The translations under genes were made by a program, and so were the position numbers. A stretch of DNA of 64,000 bases from Thermomucor indicae-seudaticae (taxonomy: Eukaryota; Mucoromycota; Mucoromycetes; Mucorales; Lichtheimiaceae), in contig JSYX01000016.1 of the NCBI GenBank assembly GCA_000787465.1, positions 1 through 64,000 of the forward strand, in the 5' to 3' direction. A model generated the notes under the pieces. That model did no database searches and was not told the DNA's origin. It worked only from the letters and a program-made list of their open reading frames with translations. Below are positions 23,390 through 34,466 of the stretch, in pieces. Position 1 is the first letter of the stretch, and each line of letters starts with the position of its first letter.

Positions 23390-25281
23390 CTAGGATACAA
23401 CGTAATTGCCGAAGCAATCTTGTTGTCTTGACCTCCATTTCCAATCCGGTTGCAAAGTTGCGGATGGCATGGTGGGCTCCGTTGGTCTTACGGCTATTTT
23501 GGACGGTTTCTTTGGCCGTGTCTTGGTCGGCTTTTTTATATACATCAGTCAGTGAGCAAGCGTAACAAGAGGGGTGGGGGTTTGTCCTTACGTGGTCCAA
23601 ACGAGGTTGTTCTTGTCGTGTCCATCGATTTGAGACTGCTTGAGGCAGTGCATTGAGCCATTTGCTTCTTCTTGGCTCTGGCTCAATCGCTTTTGGTTCG
23701 TCTCGACGGGTTGCAAAGACAGATGATGGTATGAACCGGGAAGGGCTATTATTACCATTGGCGGTACTTTTTACTTCCGCACTAAAGGCCTCCCAAAACA
23801 CACGGGTATCTCTGACATGACCACCACGATTCTTTTGATGCTGCTCTTGCCAACGAGCCAAAATGCGTGCTGATGATGTCCGCACTTCGTCCTGACCGCC
23901 GCTGATGTATTGGCTGGGTGGTATCGTAGTTACCACGGGCGAAAATGATACCCTCTTGGTTGCAGCACCGGCCACGACCTCTGTCGCTTCAATGTCTGCT
24001 GACTCCTCCTCCTCTGGTACATGCGATACTCGCGCTAACTGTGGGGTATAGACTGGTAAAGGATTCGGATATACTGAGAGTGGAACGTTGAGTGGGATGT
24101 CGAATGAAGTGCTGTTATTACTTGAACAAGGTATTGATGGTAGGGGGCGCACTTTGTTCGTTTTCAGTTCGGAATCCTGACGTTGTTTGTCATCTTTACT
24201 TATTACAGACTACAACATGACCTTAGACACGCGTAAAAGAGGTGAGCTGCGTTAAACAACTTACGGAGGATATCGTTTCGGTTTGCCTAATAGGCCTATC
24301 GGAACCGAAGGGCTTGCTACCTGGAGGATTGCTTATTTCCGTGTCGAACCTTTTGCTCAAACCCTTGACGCCAATAAATCCGCCCGGTTGTGGGCGACTT
24401 GGCATGGAAAGCGTGCGCACTCGTTTTGTCTTATCGATGCGATTTGCCAAGATCTCTGATTTTGAAGACGGCGGACTAGGAGCAGTCTTTGTAGTTGAGT
24501 GTGGCGAAGGAGTGGATGGTGTCGTGGATCGGAGGTTTTTGCGTGCTTGTGATAAGAGTAGACTGCCCGTATCCTTTGAGAACATGTTAACAAAGTATTC
24601 GGACGATGAACGGTTATCATCTGCCGCACCTTCTGACGGTTCGTTTGAGCGGGTTGAGCTGGTGAATCAGACCGATGGCGGTTGGGATCCACTTTGTGTT
24701 GTGACGCAGTCTAATGGAATCTTAGCTTAGCTACAATCACAGGCGCTATAAGCCATTATATATGCACCTTTTCTGCTTCGTCTTCTTCAAGTGAGCATTG
24801 TCTCTCAGTTGGCTTTTGCACAGTTGTTTCTTTAGGCTCCTCATGGACAGGGCCTACTTTGGAAGTTGCACCTATGACATCAAATTCACGTTATGGATTT
24901 GGGGCTCAAGTTGATATTTGTTGCTGCCTACTAGTCTGGGTCCCCTATTTTCAAGACGTTAATAACAGGCGACATAGACAGATGACTTACTCTACCTACA
25001 TATTCATGGTGATCTTGTGTTGACACGGGCGTTCTTTCGTTGTGATCTTGTTTCATAGCAGTCTCCAGGTATTTTCTTTCTTCCGTCCTTTCATACATCT
25101 GCGTAGCTTGAAGTGACCTCGTTCTGACCGGAGGCGACGATAAAGAGGAAGGAAGAACCAACATGCTCGCGCGACGAGCTTCTCGGATCCGTCGTAGCTC
25201 ATCAAGCTCCTGTATATATTGTATATATACGTTTTGTAAGTGGTTCTGTCTCTCTAAATTTATCGTAGACAATTTAGTCAT
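23390..25281 (-). CDS. Disordered protein with RVSF motif, unrecognised
   Basis: Likely five exons: 25281-24996, 24871-24768, 24573-24265, 24209-23592, 23530-23390, which together stay in frame for 485 residues. It begins with a short coiled coil (NLERQNHLQNVYIQYIQELD then ELRRIREARR) and is otherwise Ser/Pro/Lys-rich and probably disordered. It contains KRVSFSPVV, which fits the RVxF docking motif for protein phosphatase 1. The tail is basic and Pro-rich (KPTKTRPKKPSK). An in-frame stop precedes the chosen ATG. The weak point is the join at 24768/24573: it skips a stretch that would otherwise hit a TGA near 24670, so two separate genes (25281 to 24671 and 24585 to 23390) remain possible. No family recognised. 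Confidence 0.5.
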
Positions 25282-26350
25282 ACTTGTTCCAAGATATGTA
25301 AACTAGCGGCATCAGTATAATGGCATTCACTCTCTCTGCAATGTATATCTAACGTGATTTTAATACAATGTTACCAAAACAAAAAGTGTGTTTGAAACAT
25401 ACTATTTCTCAGGACAAGGGCGGGTTGTGTTGTGGTGCTCATAATGTCGGTGTAGAACAAGGACTTCGCAAAGTGAGGATTAACAATTAAACAAGCAGAT
25501 CGTTTCCCGCCGCTAGCTTTACCCAAAGTAATCTAATGCGCTTTTAATACGAGAACAGGAAAGAAAGATTTAAACGGTATCAACTTACAGACATAGAACA
25601 ACTTGAAGGTCAACAAAAAACAATGTCCATTTATGGAAACTTTCTAGATGAAAAGATAACGTCCCTCAGTTCTGCCGTGCTAGCAAATTCAACGCGAACA
25701 CGGATTTAAAATATTATGAAGACATATTGCAATGATCTCTGGGTCATTATCAATGTTTGTTGCATGTACTTACGATGAACAAACCGTCCGACATGGCGCC
25801 TATCGCGGCAAGTGGCAAAATTGCCATGCTGCTGGCGCAGGGTCAAGAAGCACATAGCGTCATCGTCATTACAGTTTCTAAGCATTAGTCAATTTACCCC
25901 ATGTACGAATCAGCTGCAATAGTCATCCTATGTGCATACTATAGTCCGTCAAGCAGGTAAGTCTGTAAGGAACGATGGATTTCACAGAGGTATATCGCAG
26001 GAGCATCCACTAGTAGCCATTTGCTCATTTCTACTTGCTAGGACGCTCATAAGTATCCGCGGCATCAGACGCCACGTCATTACTAGGAGATCTATCATGT
26101 ATGAAATCGATAATAATTGGTTGAACAAAAGGATAAGAATATCTCTGAGGTCAATATACAGGCTCAACGTTGCCACATACTCTCCCCTCCCAGTTCGTCC
26201 AAAACTCGACTTTCAGAACCCAAAAGAACGTTACGGATGCTGCTCCTGTCAAGAATATCTGTTGCTTTGCGCCATCACAATCAGGAAAAAAGTATTCGTA
26301 ATCTATTTACATGAATAAAGAAAAGGACAGATAGTGTGTGGTGTTGAAGA
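25282..26350. other. Intergenic, nothing recognised
   Basis: No coding region with domain or splice support. A 128-residue open frame at 25932-26318 has the composition of chance translation and overlaps open frames on the other strand. Confidence 0.5.
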
Positions 26351-26662
26351 TTATTGCTTCTGCTCATTGGTGACGTCGTGGACACCCGGAAGCGTATTCG
26401 GCATGGGTACATCGCTAAAATCGTCTTGCTTAACTGCCATGAAGGAATAAGCATCTAAGGGGCGTTGGGTTAAAGGCAGTGTCACAACAAGACTGAAGGA
26501 AAGCTGCTAGCAAAACTCACAGACGCTGCCAGTGAAAGTTAGCAGACCAAAGAGAGTCAGCATGTTGCGCATGCGGAATGGTTGCCGGGTGCGTTGCAAA
26601 GCAGGCGAGAAGCCATAGCCTTTCGATTGGGTATACAATTTCTCTCGGGTTGTTCCTGCCAT
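26351..26662 (-). CDS. COA3: Cytochrome c oxidase assembly factor COA3
   Basis: A small inner-membrane protein that helps control Cox1 synthesis and complex IV assembly. Exons 26662-26521 and 26454-26351 give 81 residues. One membrane segment (MLTLFGLLTFTGSVYAYSFM) is preceded by a basic RTRQPFRMRN and followed by AVKQDDFSDVPMP; the YxYS-x-x-AVKQDDFSD block is the hallmark of COA3/CCDC56. The intron splits the Tyr codon within that block. It is divergent from NUP54, with 137 bp between start codons. Confidence 0.85.
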
Positions 26663-26725
26663 GACCAAAATGAAAAGCTACTGTAGAGCTCAAGCAAACG
26701 GAGAGTGGCTTGGTTTGAAAATGCT

Positions 26726-26756
26726 GGGGGGGAAATGCGTGCACGCGTTCCCCCCC
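26726..26756. promoter_or_regulatory. 31-bp near-palindrome in COA3/NUP54 promoter
   Basis: The segment starts with seven G and ends with seven C around GTGCAC. All positions pair when the strand is folded on itself except two pairs. It includes ACGCGT, the MluI cell-cycle box core, on one side. It sits near the middle of the 137-bp gap between the two start codons. The symmetry is seen directly; a regulatory role is inferred. Confidence 0.5.
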
Positions 26757-26799
26757 ACAGGCAGCTTCTCCGCTTGGGCGACGAATCACTTTGTGAAAA

Positions 26800-28397
26800 A
26801 TGTCATTGTCATTCGGATCGACCACGACGACAACAACGCCAAGCAATCCTACAACAGGTACGTACCTCATTTCTCACGTTTGTCTCGTATACTGATGAAG
26901 AAGAGTGTGTGTGCGCTTTATGCAGGGACAACATTTGGAAACACCACCAGCAATACGAATACACTCTTTGGAGGCAGTAGTCAGCCTGCTACGAATACAG
27001 GTTTCGGCAGTTCCAACACGACTTTTGGCAGTACGAATACAGGTTTCGGCGGTACCAACACGGGCTTTGGCAGTACGAATACAGGCTTCGGCAGTACCAA
27101 CACAGGTTTCGGCAGTACCAACACGGGTTTTGGCAGCACTCGCAATTCGCTTTTCGGCAACACTCAGACCGCCAACAAAGGTTTCAGCTTTCCGTCCACG
27201 CAAAACACTGGAACTGGCTTTGGCACGTCATCAAATCTGTTTAGTGGTCTGTTCTAATTCTACAATCTTTTATGCATCGTCCACGGCTGACTCGTTGAAA
27301 AAAAAGGTACCAATACACAAGCGAATCGCGATCGGCAAATCTGGGAACTTTTACTACAAGCAGATGAAGAGGCGCGACGGCAAGAAGCACTTTTGCTGAC
27401 GAACGAAGAACAGTATAAGCCGAGGAACGTTTGGCAGGCCTTGGCCCTGCTGAAAGCATGGTGGGACCCCAAATCACCGTATTGTCGGTTCAAACATTAT
27501 TTCTATAATGCCGTGGCGCCCCATGAAGTACATCTGTATCAGCGACCACCCAACCATGACAAAAAAGCATGGGACGAGGCCCAGAAAAAGAACCCGGATC
27601 CATCCAGGTAAAATCTATCTGTTACGCTTTTTTGGGGTACATTGGGATTAACCAGCATATCGCTTTAGACTTGTACCTGCATTAGCAATAGGCTTTGAGG
27701 ATGTCGAAAAAAGATTACAAGTACAACAGCAGCAGGCTGGCGCGCATAATAATGCATTAAAGGTAGGACTGCGTACAGCGAATGATCTTCTGATAGCTTA
27801 CATTAAACTTATCTATATGAAAAGGCAATAGAAGACAAATTAAACAAAATAAGAGGGACTGACGCATTAGCTACAGCCAAGAGATTGGAAGAATGCAAAC
27901 GGCGGCAAATGGAGCAGACTCAGCGAGTGATACATGTACGTGGGTTTCATTAGTATATCGGTTGGAAATGTACGCTAATGTGCCCGTGAAGCTCCTGAAA
28001 TACGTTCAGGTGCTGCGCAACAAAGGCTTACCGATCACCGCGGAAGAAGAGTCTATGCAAACGATCTTGGAAAATATACAAGAACAACTGACACTATCAG
28101 AACAGTTCCACGGCAAGCTTAGCCAACTCTGGGCACAATTACAGCTCGTCAAAGAGTCAGGGCGTAAATACGGAAAGCCAGACGATATAGAAGGATGGAG
28201 CAATGTTACCAGTGAAGATATGAAGAGCATAACGAGGGTAAGTGAACGAACCATGATGGTAACGACAGGGTCTTAGATGTTTCTTTCTTTCTTTCAAGAT
28301 TTTAGATGAGCAGCAAATGGGAATACAACATACCATTGATATACTGGAAAAGGATCACAAAGATGTCGATAGAATCTTGGAGCATTACCGACGCTGA
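26800..28397 (+). CDS. NUP54: Nucleoporin Nup54/Nup57 of the central channel
   Basis: Part of the Nup62-Nup58-Nup54 complex (yeast Nsp1-Nup49-Nup57) lining the pore. Exons 26800-26857, 26926-27246, 27307-27607, 27669-27762, 27825-27935, 27992-28237 and 28299-28397 give 409 residues. Residues about 1-125 are FG repeats, largely built of a 21-bp DNA unit encoding GSTNTGF at about 27000-27135. Then comes the conserved Nup54 domain: SPYCRFKHYFYNAVAPHEVH, PDPSRLVPALAIGFEDVEKR, and coiled coils (ALATAKRLEECKRRQMEQTQ and ESMQTILENIQEQL). It ends with DILEKDHKDVDRILEHYRR. The start MSLSFGSTTT was chosen because exon 1 splices in frame into the first FG repeat. Confidence 0.93.
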
Positions 28398-28559
28398 TTA
28401 TTCGCTTTTACACATTAAATCCTCCCATTTACCCTTGTTGAAGCCAACGCCATCCATTATTGATTGCACCAGTGTCGCATATGAAGAAAAAAGGCGTTGT
28501 GATTATTCTTTCTTCTCTACGCTGCTTTATATATATATATATGTACATTGAACTTTTGC

Positions 28560-29022
28560 TTATTTGCCTAGTCTCTTTCTCAGGGCTCTAGTCCGTTTTC
28601 TCAGTTTCTTGTGCTTGTGCTTGTTCATTTTCAGACGTCGCTTTCGAAGAATACTGGTTAACTGCATGCCTTCCTGTGGTGTCGGCAGTGGCAAAGGAGA
28701 CGTAACAGGTTGTGGTGCCGGTGGTCCTGAAAAGGGACGAAACTGGGATAAATATTCAGCGACGATGGGTGAAGCAGGTGCTTCAGGTACTTGAAAGAGT
28801 AATATCGTCAGGGCACACGAAGATAGCGCGCGATTCCAAGTTCAATTCGCTCTTACATTGTTTCGAAAACTGAAAAGGTAAAATGGACTCTACAGCAGGA
28901 ACCGCATTGTCTGCGGCAGTAGAAAGGGTTGATGCATTGCGGTTATATAATGGTCGCCATTTCGAGAAGACCGTTGACACGACCTGTCGTGATGCTCGAT
29001 GCAATAAACTTCGCGCAAACAT
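28560..29022 (-). CDS. COX24: Mitochondrial ribosomal protein mS38 (COX24 type)
   Basis: Small-subunit mitoribosomal protein. Exons 29022-28857 and 28789-28560 give 131 residues. The diagnostic part is the C-terminus: LTSILRKRRLKMNKHKHKKL followed by RKRTRALRKRLGK, the AURKAIP1/COX24 domain that wedges into rRNA. The N-terminus (MFARSLLHRASRQVV) is basic and amphipathic, as expected for a mitochondrial presequence. An in-frame ATG exists 21 codons upstream, but the presequence argues for the shorter start. The gene is convergent with NUP54 (162 bp between stops). Confidence 0.85.
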
Positions 29023-29874
29023 TGGCTGGCTGGCTTGCTCTGACACACACGGACACTTCAAAAATTTTCGGAAGGGGGCCAGCATGGGGTGATTTTGAAC
29101 CCAGTGCGAATCAGACCAAAAAAGTTGCTCACAACAAAGGGTAAACGCTTACGCTGCCAGGGAACTGTTTGCTAAGCGGCATGTAGAATAGAGCCTACGA
29201 GCAGTGATTGTAACTGTAGATTCAATGAGAGAGATACCACAGCAATCGAAAAACAAATTGAAACGCAATCGATACTGATGAGCTTCAACGGGGCGTGTTT
29301 CTTTCTATGCGGTCAAAGTGTGCTAAAGACACTGCCTTCTTTTAAGATCAAGAGATGTTACTAGCTTAGCAAGACAGTAAGGAAGACGACGTGGCTAAAG
29401 TGATTCGGACGAAAGTCGCTGTCTTTGAACTAGGAAACAGGGATACAAGATGTTTACTTAATGTAAGGTCTTGGTATCTGCTGGATGAATCATGTCGGCC
29501 TGCTGGAGGCAGCCCTCAGTTTGAGTTCTCTGCAAGCTTGAGTTCAGGACAGTCGATGCTATAACGAATCAAACCGCCAGGCTCAGGCAGAGAACTTGTA
29601 GGCTAAAAATCTGCCTGTTTGGTTTGGCGGTAGGTGTTGCTAATTCTGGAGAACAAAATAGAACTTGCAGCTGATAATGCTGTAGCTGACGCTCATTCAC
29701 CGAATTGTTTTGCTGGAATGGAGCTTACAATTCATGCCAAAAAGCAAACATTACTCAAGTTCTGAAGTTGCTATGGCACACAAAAATTGTGGCTTACGTC
29801 ATAAGCTGGGTGCTGGGTCGAAAGGAGACTTGAAATAAACACCTTTTCGAACCTATTAAGGATCGACATTTGCA
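29023..29874. other. Intergenic, nothing recognised
   Basis: Shared upstream region of the divergent COX24 and NDUFS5 genes. No open frame with domain support. Several short CAGGC/GGCAG words occur around 29500-29620 but form no clear repeat. Confidence 0.5.
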
Positions 29875-30318
29875 ATGGCTTCTGGTTTCGGCTTGGATGG
29901 CGGTAAGTATTCCTGTGGAACTCGAATGCTGGCCATGCATGTAGCGGGGGACTGATGCTGAAAACGTACATACCAGGTCGTGGACGATGCTTCCACTTTT
30001 GGCAGGAATTCAACAAGTGCTACGCCAGCGCTGATTTCCCTCAACAATGCATTTCACAACGTGACGATTACCTGGAATGCCTGCACCACACAAAGGAGGT
30101 CAGAACAGATAAATAAGCGCGAGAGGAAATACCAACTGACGAACTTAATAATATTCACCCAGTTTGCTCGTGTGACGCGTATCAAGGCCGAAGAGTTAAA
30201 GCAGGCTGAAAAGAGACAAAAGCTGAAAGAAGCTGCCAATGCTGCTGCTACCTCGAATCTGCCACGACTGAACATTGTGGATGACAAGCAGAGTCAACCT
30301 GTCGAAAGCAAAGCATAA
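29875..30318 (+). CDS. NADH:ubiquinone oxidoreductase subunit NDUFS5
   Basis: Accessory complex I subunit of the intermembrane-space side. Exons 29875-29902, 29977-30098 and 30163-30318 give 101 residues. The sequence GRGRCFHFWQEFNKCYAS, then CISQRDDYLECLHHTKE carries the twin Cys-x(n)-Cys helices of the NDUFS5 (15-kDa) family (C-x-x-x-x-x-x-x-C and C-x-x-x-x-x-x-x-x-x-C spacing), consistent with Mia40 import. The tail is a charged helix (RIKAEELKQAEKRQKLKEAA). Presence of a complex I gene excludes organisms that lost it, such as budding yeast of the Saccharomyces group. Confidence 0.87.
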
Positions 30319-30721
30319 TAAAATGTGTTTTGTTCTTTTACGATGAGAAATGCTGCTTAAAACTTTGTCCCTGGATAAAGATTGTCCAGCTTGGGATCAC
30401 GTACGCCGACTGGATCGAGATCATTTGAGCAGGAGTGTGTTCTGGTTATCCATGGGCTAGCCTAAAGTCTGACTCCTTTTTCATTCACGATATCTATCAG
30501 GAAATTTCTTTGGCACGTACATACCAAAAGTTAGACATGGCCTGCTATACAGCACTCGATGCAAGGTACTGTCCTTTTTGAAGACAGTTGCGATTCACTT
30601 AATGCATTTGGATGGCGGACTTTGCGGCGTCCCATGAAGGTCACCAGTCCCGAAATTTCGTGGGCTGGGGGGATCCTGGCAAAAGTCAGTCTCTTTTAAT
30701 ACGCTGCATAAAAAAGGCGCC

Positions 30722-32551
30722 ATGACGATCTATACAACCTCAGAGTCATCGGTAATAACAAGACGGGCGAGCTCATAATGGAATAACTTTTCTTTCTCGC
30801 ATACTAAATATCGCCTGCTTTATACAAACTTTTCTTTCGACTGAGTTAGGTGCCCGTGCCCTCTGACGCGCCATTGCACGTTAATGCTCTCCGCGTTCTC
30901 GGCATTTCGAGCACACGCGAATCATTTTTGAACAGTGTTATCGGCGACATTTTTGATGCTCACACGACAAAGGACGTATTGCAAAACGTGCAGGAAGCAG
31001 CGAAACGTTTGCAACGACATGATATTTTTGAGGATATCAAAGTGTTTGTGAACACTTCCCACGTCAAGCCTGACACAGTGGATGTCACGTTTGAGCTGAA
31101 AGAGAAAGGAAAAGGGTACCTCTCGACGATCGTTTCTGCTGGCGAAAACGAGACAAATATGGTTTGCAGAATTGAAAAAAAAGCGACTCACGAGGAGCCA
31201 TTTAAGAATTGACGATAAAGAGTGGCTGTTCTTGTTGTAGACCGGCACCGTCTCTTTCCGAAACCTGTTTGGTGGTGCAGAGTTCCTCAGTGCCCGTTAT
31301 ACCTTTGGTAGCCTAACGAAAGCTGCTGGCGAGGCAAGTATATCAACAAGAAACTTACTGGTTCAGGAAATCATGTTAAGAAGGAAGGGTACATGTAGGG
31401 TGTGATCGGTATACCTATTCAAGGGTCTCCGGATGCCAGACTGGAAGCTTTCGTTAGGGGATCCATAAAGGATCATTCAATGATCAACTTTTACAAGGAG
31501 CATTCCAAAGCAGTTGGTGCGCGTGTCAAGGTGTGTTGTGTATAGCATGACTGGCAAATGTCGGAAAGCTCAACCCCACCTCCATTATAGTGTCTGACTC
31601 CTTTAGGCAACCACGAATTTTCGTATGCATTAGCTCATAGAGACGTTACTGCCATGCCCAAATCATCAGCCACGTAGGTAGTCGGCAAAAGGTTATTGAA
31701 AGTTGACATCGAAAAAGACTGATCACTATGGAATAGTGTCCGTGCGCATTCAGGATCAAACGTCAAATCTTCTCTCTTTCATACTTGCGTAAACGATACT
31801 CGTGACAGCGCAACGATGCCGTCTCAGGGTCGATACCTTTGCATTTCACAGGAGCTTGCGGGCATTGGTCAGAAAGGCGATGCACATTTTATGAAGCATG
31901 AGATCACTGCGCAAGTCCATCAGACTATCTTGGGTGGCAACGCTGTCAGCGAAGATAAAGTGGTGCTGAACGCGGGTGTCAAGCTTGGTTATCTGGCAAG
32001 TCTCAGCGCAGACAAGGATATCAACGTATCAGATCGTTTCTATCTCGGAGGACCTCTGAATGTTCGTGGCTTCAAAACGGGTGGCATTGGTCCGAGAGAC
32101 GGCAGTAAGTTTAGTCAGTCCTCGTTAGACCCTGCAAATTGTTGGTCTGACTAGGAGTATCGTCTTCCCAACAGATGACGCGCTCGGTGGTGATCTCTAT
32201 TATGCTGCTGGTGTCAGCCTGACGAGCTCGATTCCTGGTGCCGCGTACTTGCCAATCAAGGCGCATGTGTTTGTCAATAGCGGAAACCTGATGAATCGAA
32301 CAAAAGGTAAATGGAATAAAGCAGTGCGTATGACTCATTCTCAACTTAACCATATCATGTCATTAGGAGTTCCTTTAAACAAGTCAGTGGAACAACTTGT
32401 CAAAGAATCCCGGACATCGACAGGCTTTGGTCTCATTTTCCATCATGAGCTGGCGCGTATTGAGGCTAACTTTTGCGTACCGCTACAGTTCAAGACCGGT
32501 GATCTGGCTCAGGCTGGTTTGCAGTTTGGACTGGGTCTCAACTTTCTGTAA
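30722..32551 (+). CDS. SAM50: Sorting and assembly machinery subunit Sam50
   Basis: Omp85-type beta-barrel that inserts barrels into the mitochondrial outer membrane. Exons 30722-30751, 30850-31161, 31241-31333, 31399-31530, 31591-31673, 31737-32104, 32175-32306, 32367-32551 give 444 residues. The first 130 residues form one POTRA domain (VNALRVLGISSTRESFLNSV ... VDVTFELKEKGKGY). The barrel follows, with GTVSFRNLFGGAEFL and the conserved loop-6 motif GPLNVRGFKTGGIG, where VRGF is the VRGF/Y lock. It ends in a barrel strand, LQFGLGLNFL, with a terminal hydrophobic/aromatic signal. The third intron (31334-31398) starts GCAAGT instead of GT. The first exon (MTIYTTSESS) is inferred from a good donor and frame. 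It is co-oriented with NDUFS5, about 400 bp downstream. Confidence 0.92.
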
Positions 32552-33542
32552 AGATGCTAGGCTTTATATACAAAATATCATCCACAATAGATCATTTGTT
32601 TTTGAACAAATTGCACTCATAGCAGGTGGACCGAGTATTTCTCAAATGTTTTATGCCGTATGTTTCAGGTGATTTCTCTCACGCGATTGACCGACAACGC
32701 AACAACGTACGCAGAATGTCGTTATATGGTTAGGTAGTTCAATCATCGATCAAAAGAGTGTATCTACATAGACGCCGTGTTTTTACAGTGCTGGAAGGAC
32801 GATTGGTTCAGAGTGAACGAAAATGGCACCCCAGGCAGCTGATTTAATCCCAGTCTTAGGCTTTCAAAGTCTGAAAGTGTGTTACGTGTGCTGCTCTTGC
32901 ATTACAGGTTCGAAGGAAGAACTGATTCTGATGAGTTCCGGCTTGCTAACTAGTCTACGAAAGCACAGGAACCGTTATAGGTCACTATCTTAGCATTCTG
33001 AAGGCTGCAATAGATGAGATGGATAAGTATCCTCAAATGAAGGGACGTTATCTTGTCATGGATCCATAGTTCAGCTGATATTCACAAATACATCAACTCT
33101 CGAGGATATCGATGCGTCTATCTTCTTCTTATTCTCCTGAACTCAAACTATCGAGCAGTTCTGGTTTGTAGTCAAGAGCAAAGTTAAGCGCAACAGGTTC
33201 CTGGAAAAACAGATGTTGATGACCAGAATTAGCGAAGCATGCGATAGCTTAAATGTTAAGCTATTTCCAAGGTTTTGCCCCTCATTCCGTTAAATGCTTT
33301 GATAAGTGTCGCAAGAGTGTAGCAACCCAGTCATAAGCTCTTCAAAAGTCGATGTCTGCACGTCTGTTTAAATGGGTCCTTCCAGCGCTCTACTGTCGAG
33401 CTGCAAAATTGAGGATCAATTAAACTGTCAACGAATCAAATAGCGGCTTTTTTTAGGTTCCAGAAGTGCTTTGTTGCCCCTTCAAAGGCGTCCCTGTACC
33501 TCTCATTTTTCCACTCATTGGTTTGTCGACTGGTTTGGCATC
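32552..33542. other. Intergenic, nothing recognised
   Basis: No gene supported on either strand across nearly 1 kb between SAM50 and the membrane protein gene. Only short frames with chance-like composition are present. Confidence 0.5.
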
Positions 33543-34466
33543 ATGGGTTTGGGCTTCGACAAATGCTGTTGTTTCATCCCATTGCGACTGGGAACCTTTA
33601 TAATTGCCCTCTGGTTCTTTGTATGTTTCTGTTTCATTAAAGTACGTCTTCTTTGACTAAAGTCGTCTTGTAGGTGGTTTATTTGTTTGATGCGATCACC
33701 GGATTTATGGGCGTCAATGGTAATGCATTCCGCCGTTTTGATACGACCCTTCGACACATGCTGACGACAATTTGTAGCCGTGACCATTTATTCCGGACAG
33801 ACTGCAAAAGCATGGTATTACATAGGGCTGTTGCTCACTATCATTATTTGCGTCGGCGGCTTTTCGGGTATCATTGGATCGCTCTTTGTAGGTTTAAAAA
33901 AGAGGAATCGTTTCTTGATTATTATCCTGACGGTGTGTTATAGGCGTCACGAAAATTTGCAAAGGCGTTCAGCATCATCGTGTGGATCAACTGCGGTCTA
34001 TCCATCGTCAAATACATTGTGTCCCTGGTTATCATGGCAGTGTACCGTGACCAGATGGTCAAGTCTTGCGAGCGCTCTGGGTTTGTCAGTTTTGGGAACA
34101 ATCAAGTTCCCCTGACAGGCACGGTGTTGACCGACAGCAGCTACTATTCCCCAGTGCGTTACCCTGGCACTCTGAACGCGCACGCGATGTCTGCGGAAGA
34201 CTGTGAGCACAGTGTCCGGACGCTTCTGATTTCATTTGGCGTAGTGATCTTTCTGGTTGAGTTGCTGCAGGTGTGTACATTAAGGTTTCCCCCGGTGCGG
34301 CGCACATCTATTTGCTTACTGTCTTGAATCATAACAGATTTACTTTGCGTCTGTGGTATCCAATTATGCGTCACGACTTCGTAATGGTGCTCGCCATCAT
34401 AGATTGCACGACCAGCAGATCAAAGACTTTGAAGAATCCAGATACCACATGTCTACCGTTTACTAG
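33543..34466 (+). CDS. Four-helix membrane protein, LAPTM-like
   Basis: Exons 33543-33620, 33674-33719, 33778-33887, 33944-34270 and 34338-34466 give 229 residues. Four hydrophobic segments are evident: LRLGTFIIALWFF-VVYLF, WYYIGLLLTIIICVGGFSGI, FSIIVWINCGLSIVKYIVSL and LLISFGVVIFLVELLQIYFA. The N-terminal DKCCCFIPLRLGTFIIALW resembles the start of LAPTM4/5-type endo-lysosomal proteins, where a Cys cluster precedes helix 1. Between helices 3 and 4 is a lumen-sized loop with Cys residues and several Tyr. The short basic tail (YASRLRNGARHHRLHD) faces the cytosol by positive-inside logic. Function not established; the LAPTM resemblance is by motif only. Confidence 0.6.

Noticed and set aside
24585..24671. 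In-frame TGA suggesting a pseudogene in the disordered-protein gene
   Set aside because: It can be removed by an intron ending CTCAAAG at 24574, or the locus may be two genes; the stop alone is not proof of decay.
25932..26318. 128-residue open frame on the plus strand
   Set aside because: No domain, overlaps frames on the other strand, no promoter or splice context.
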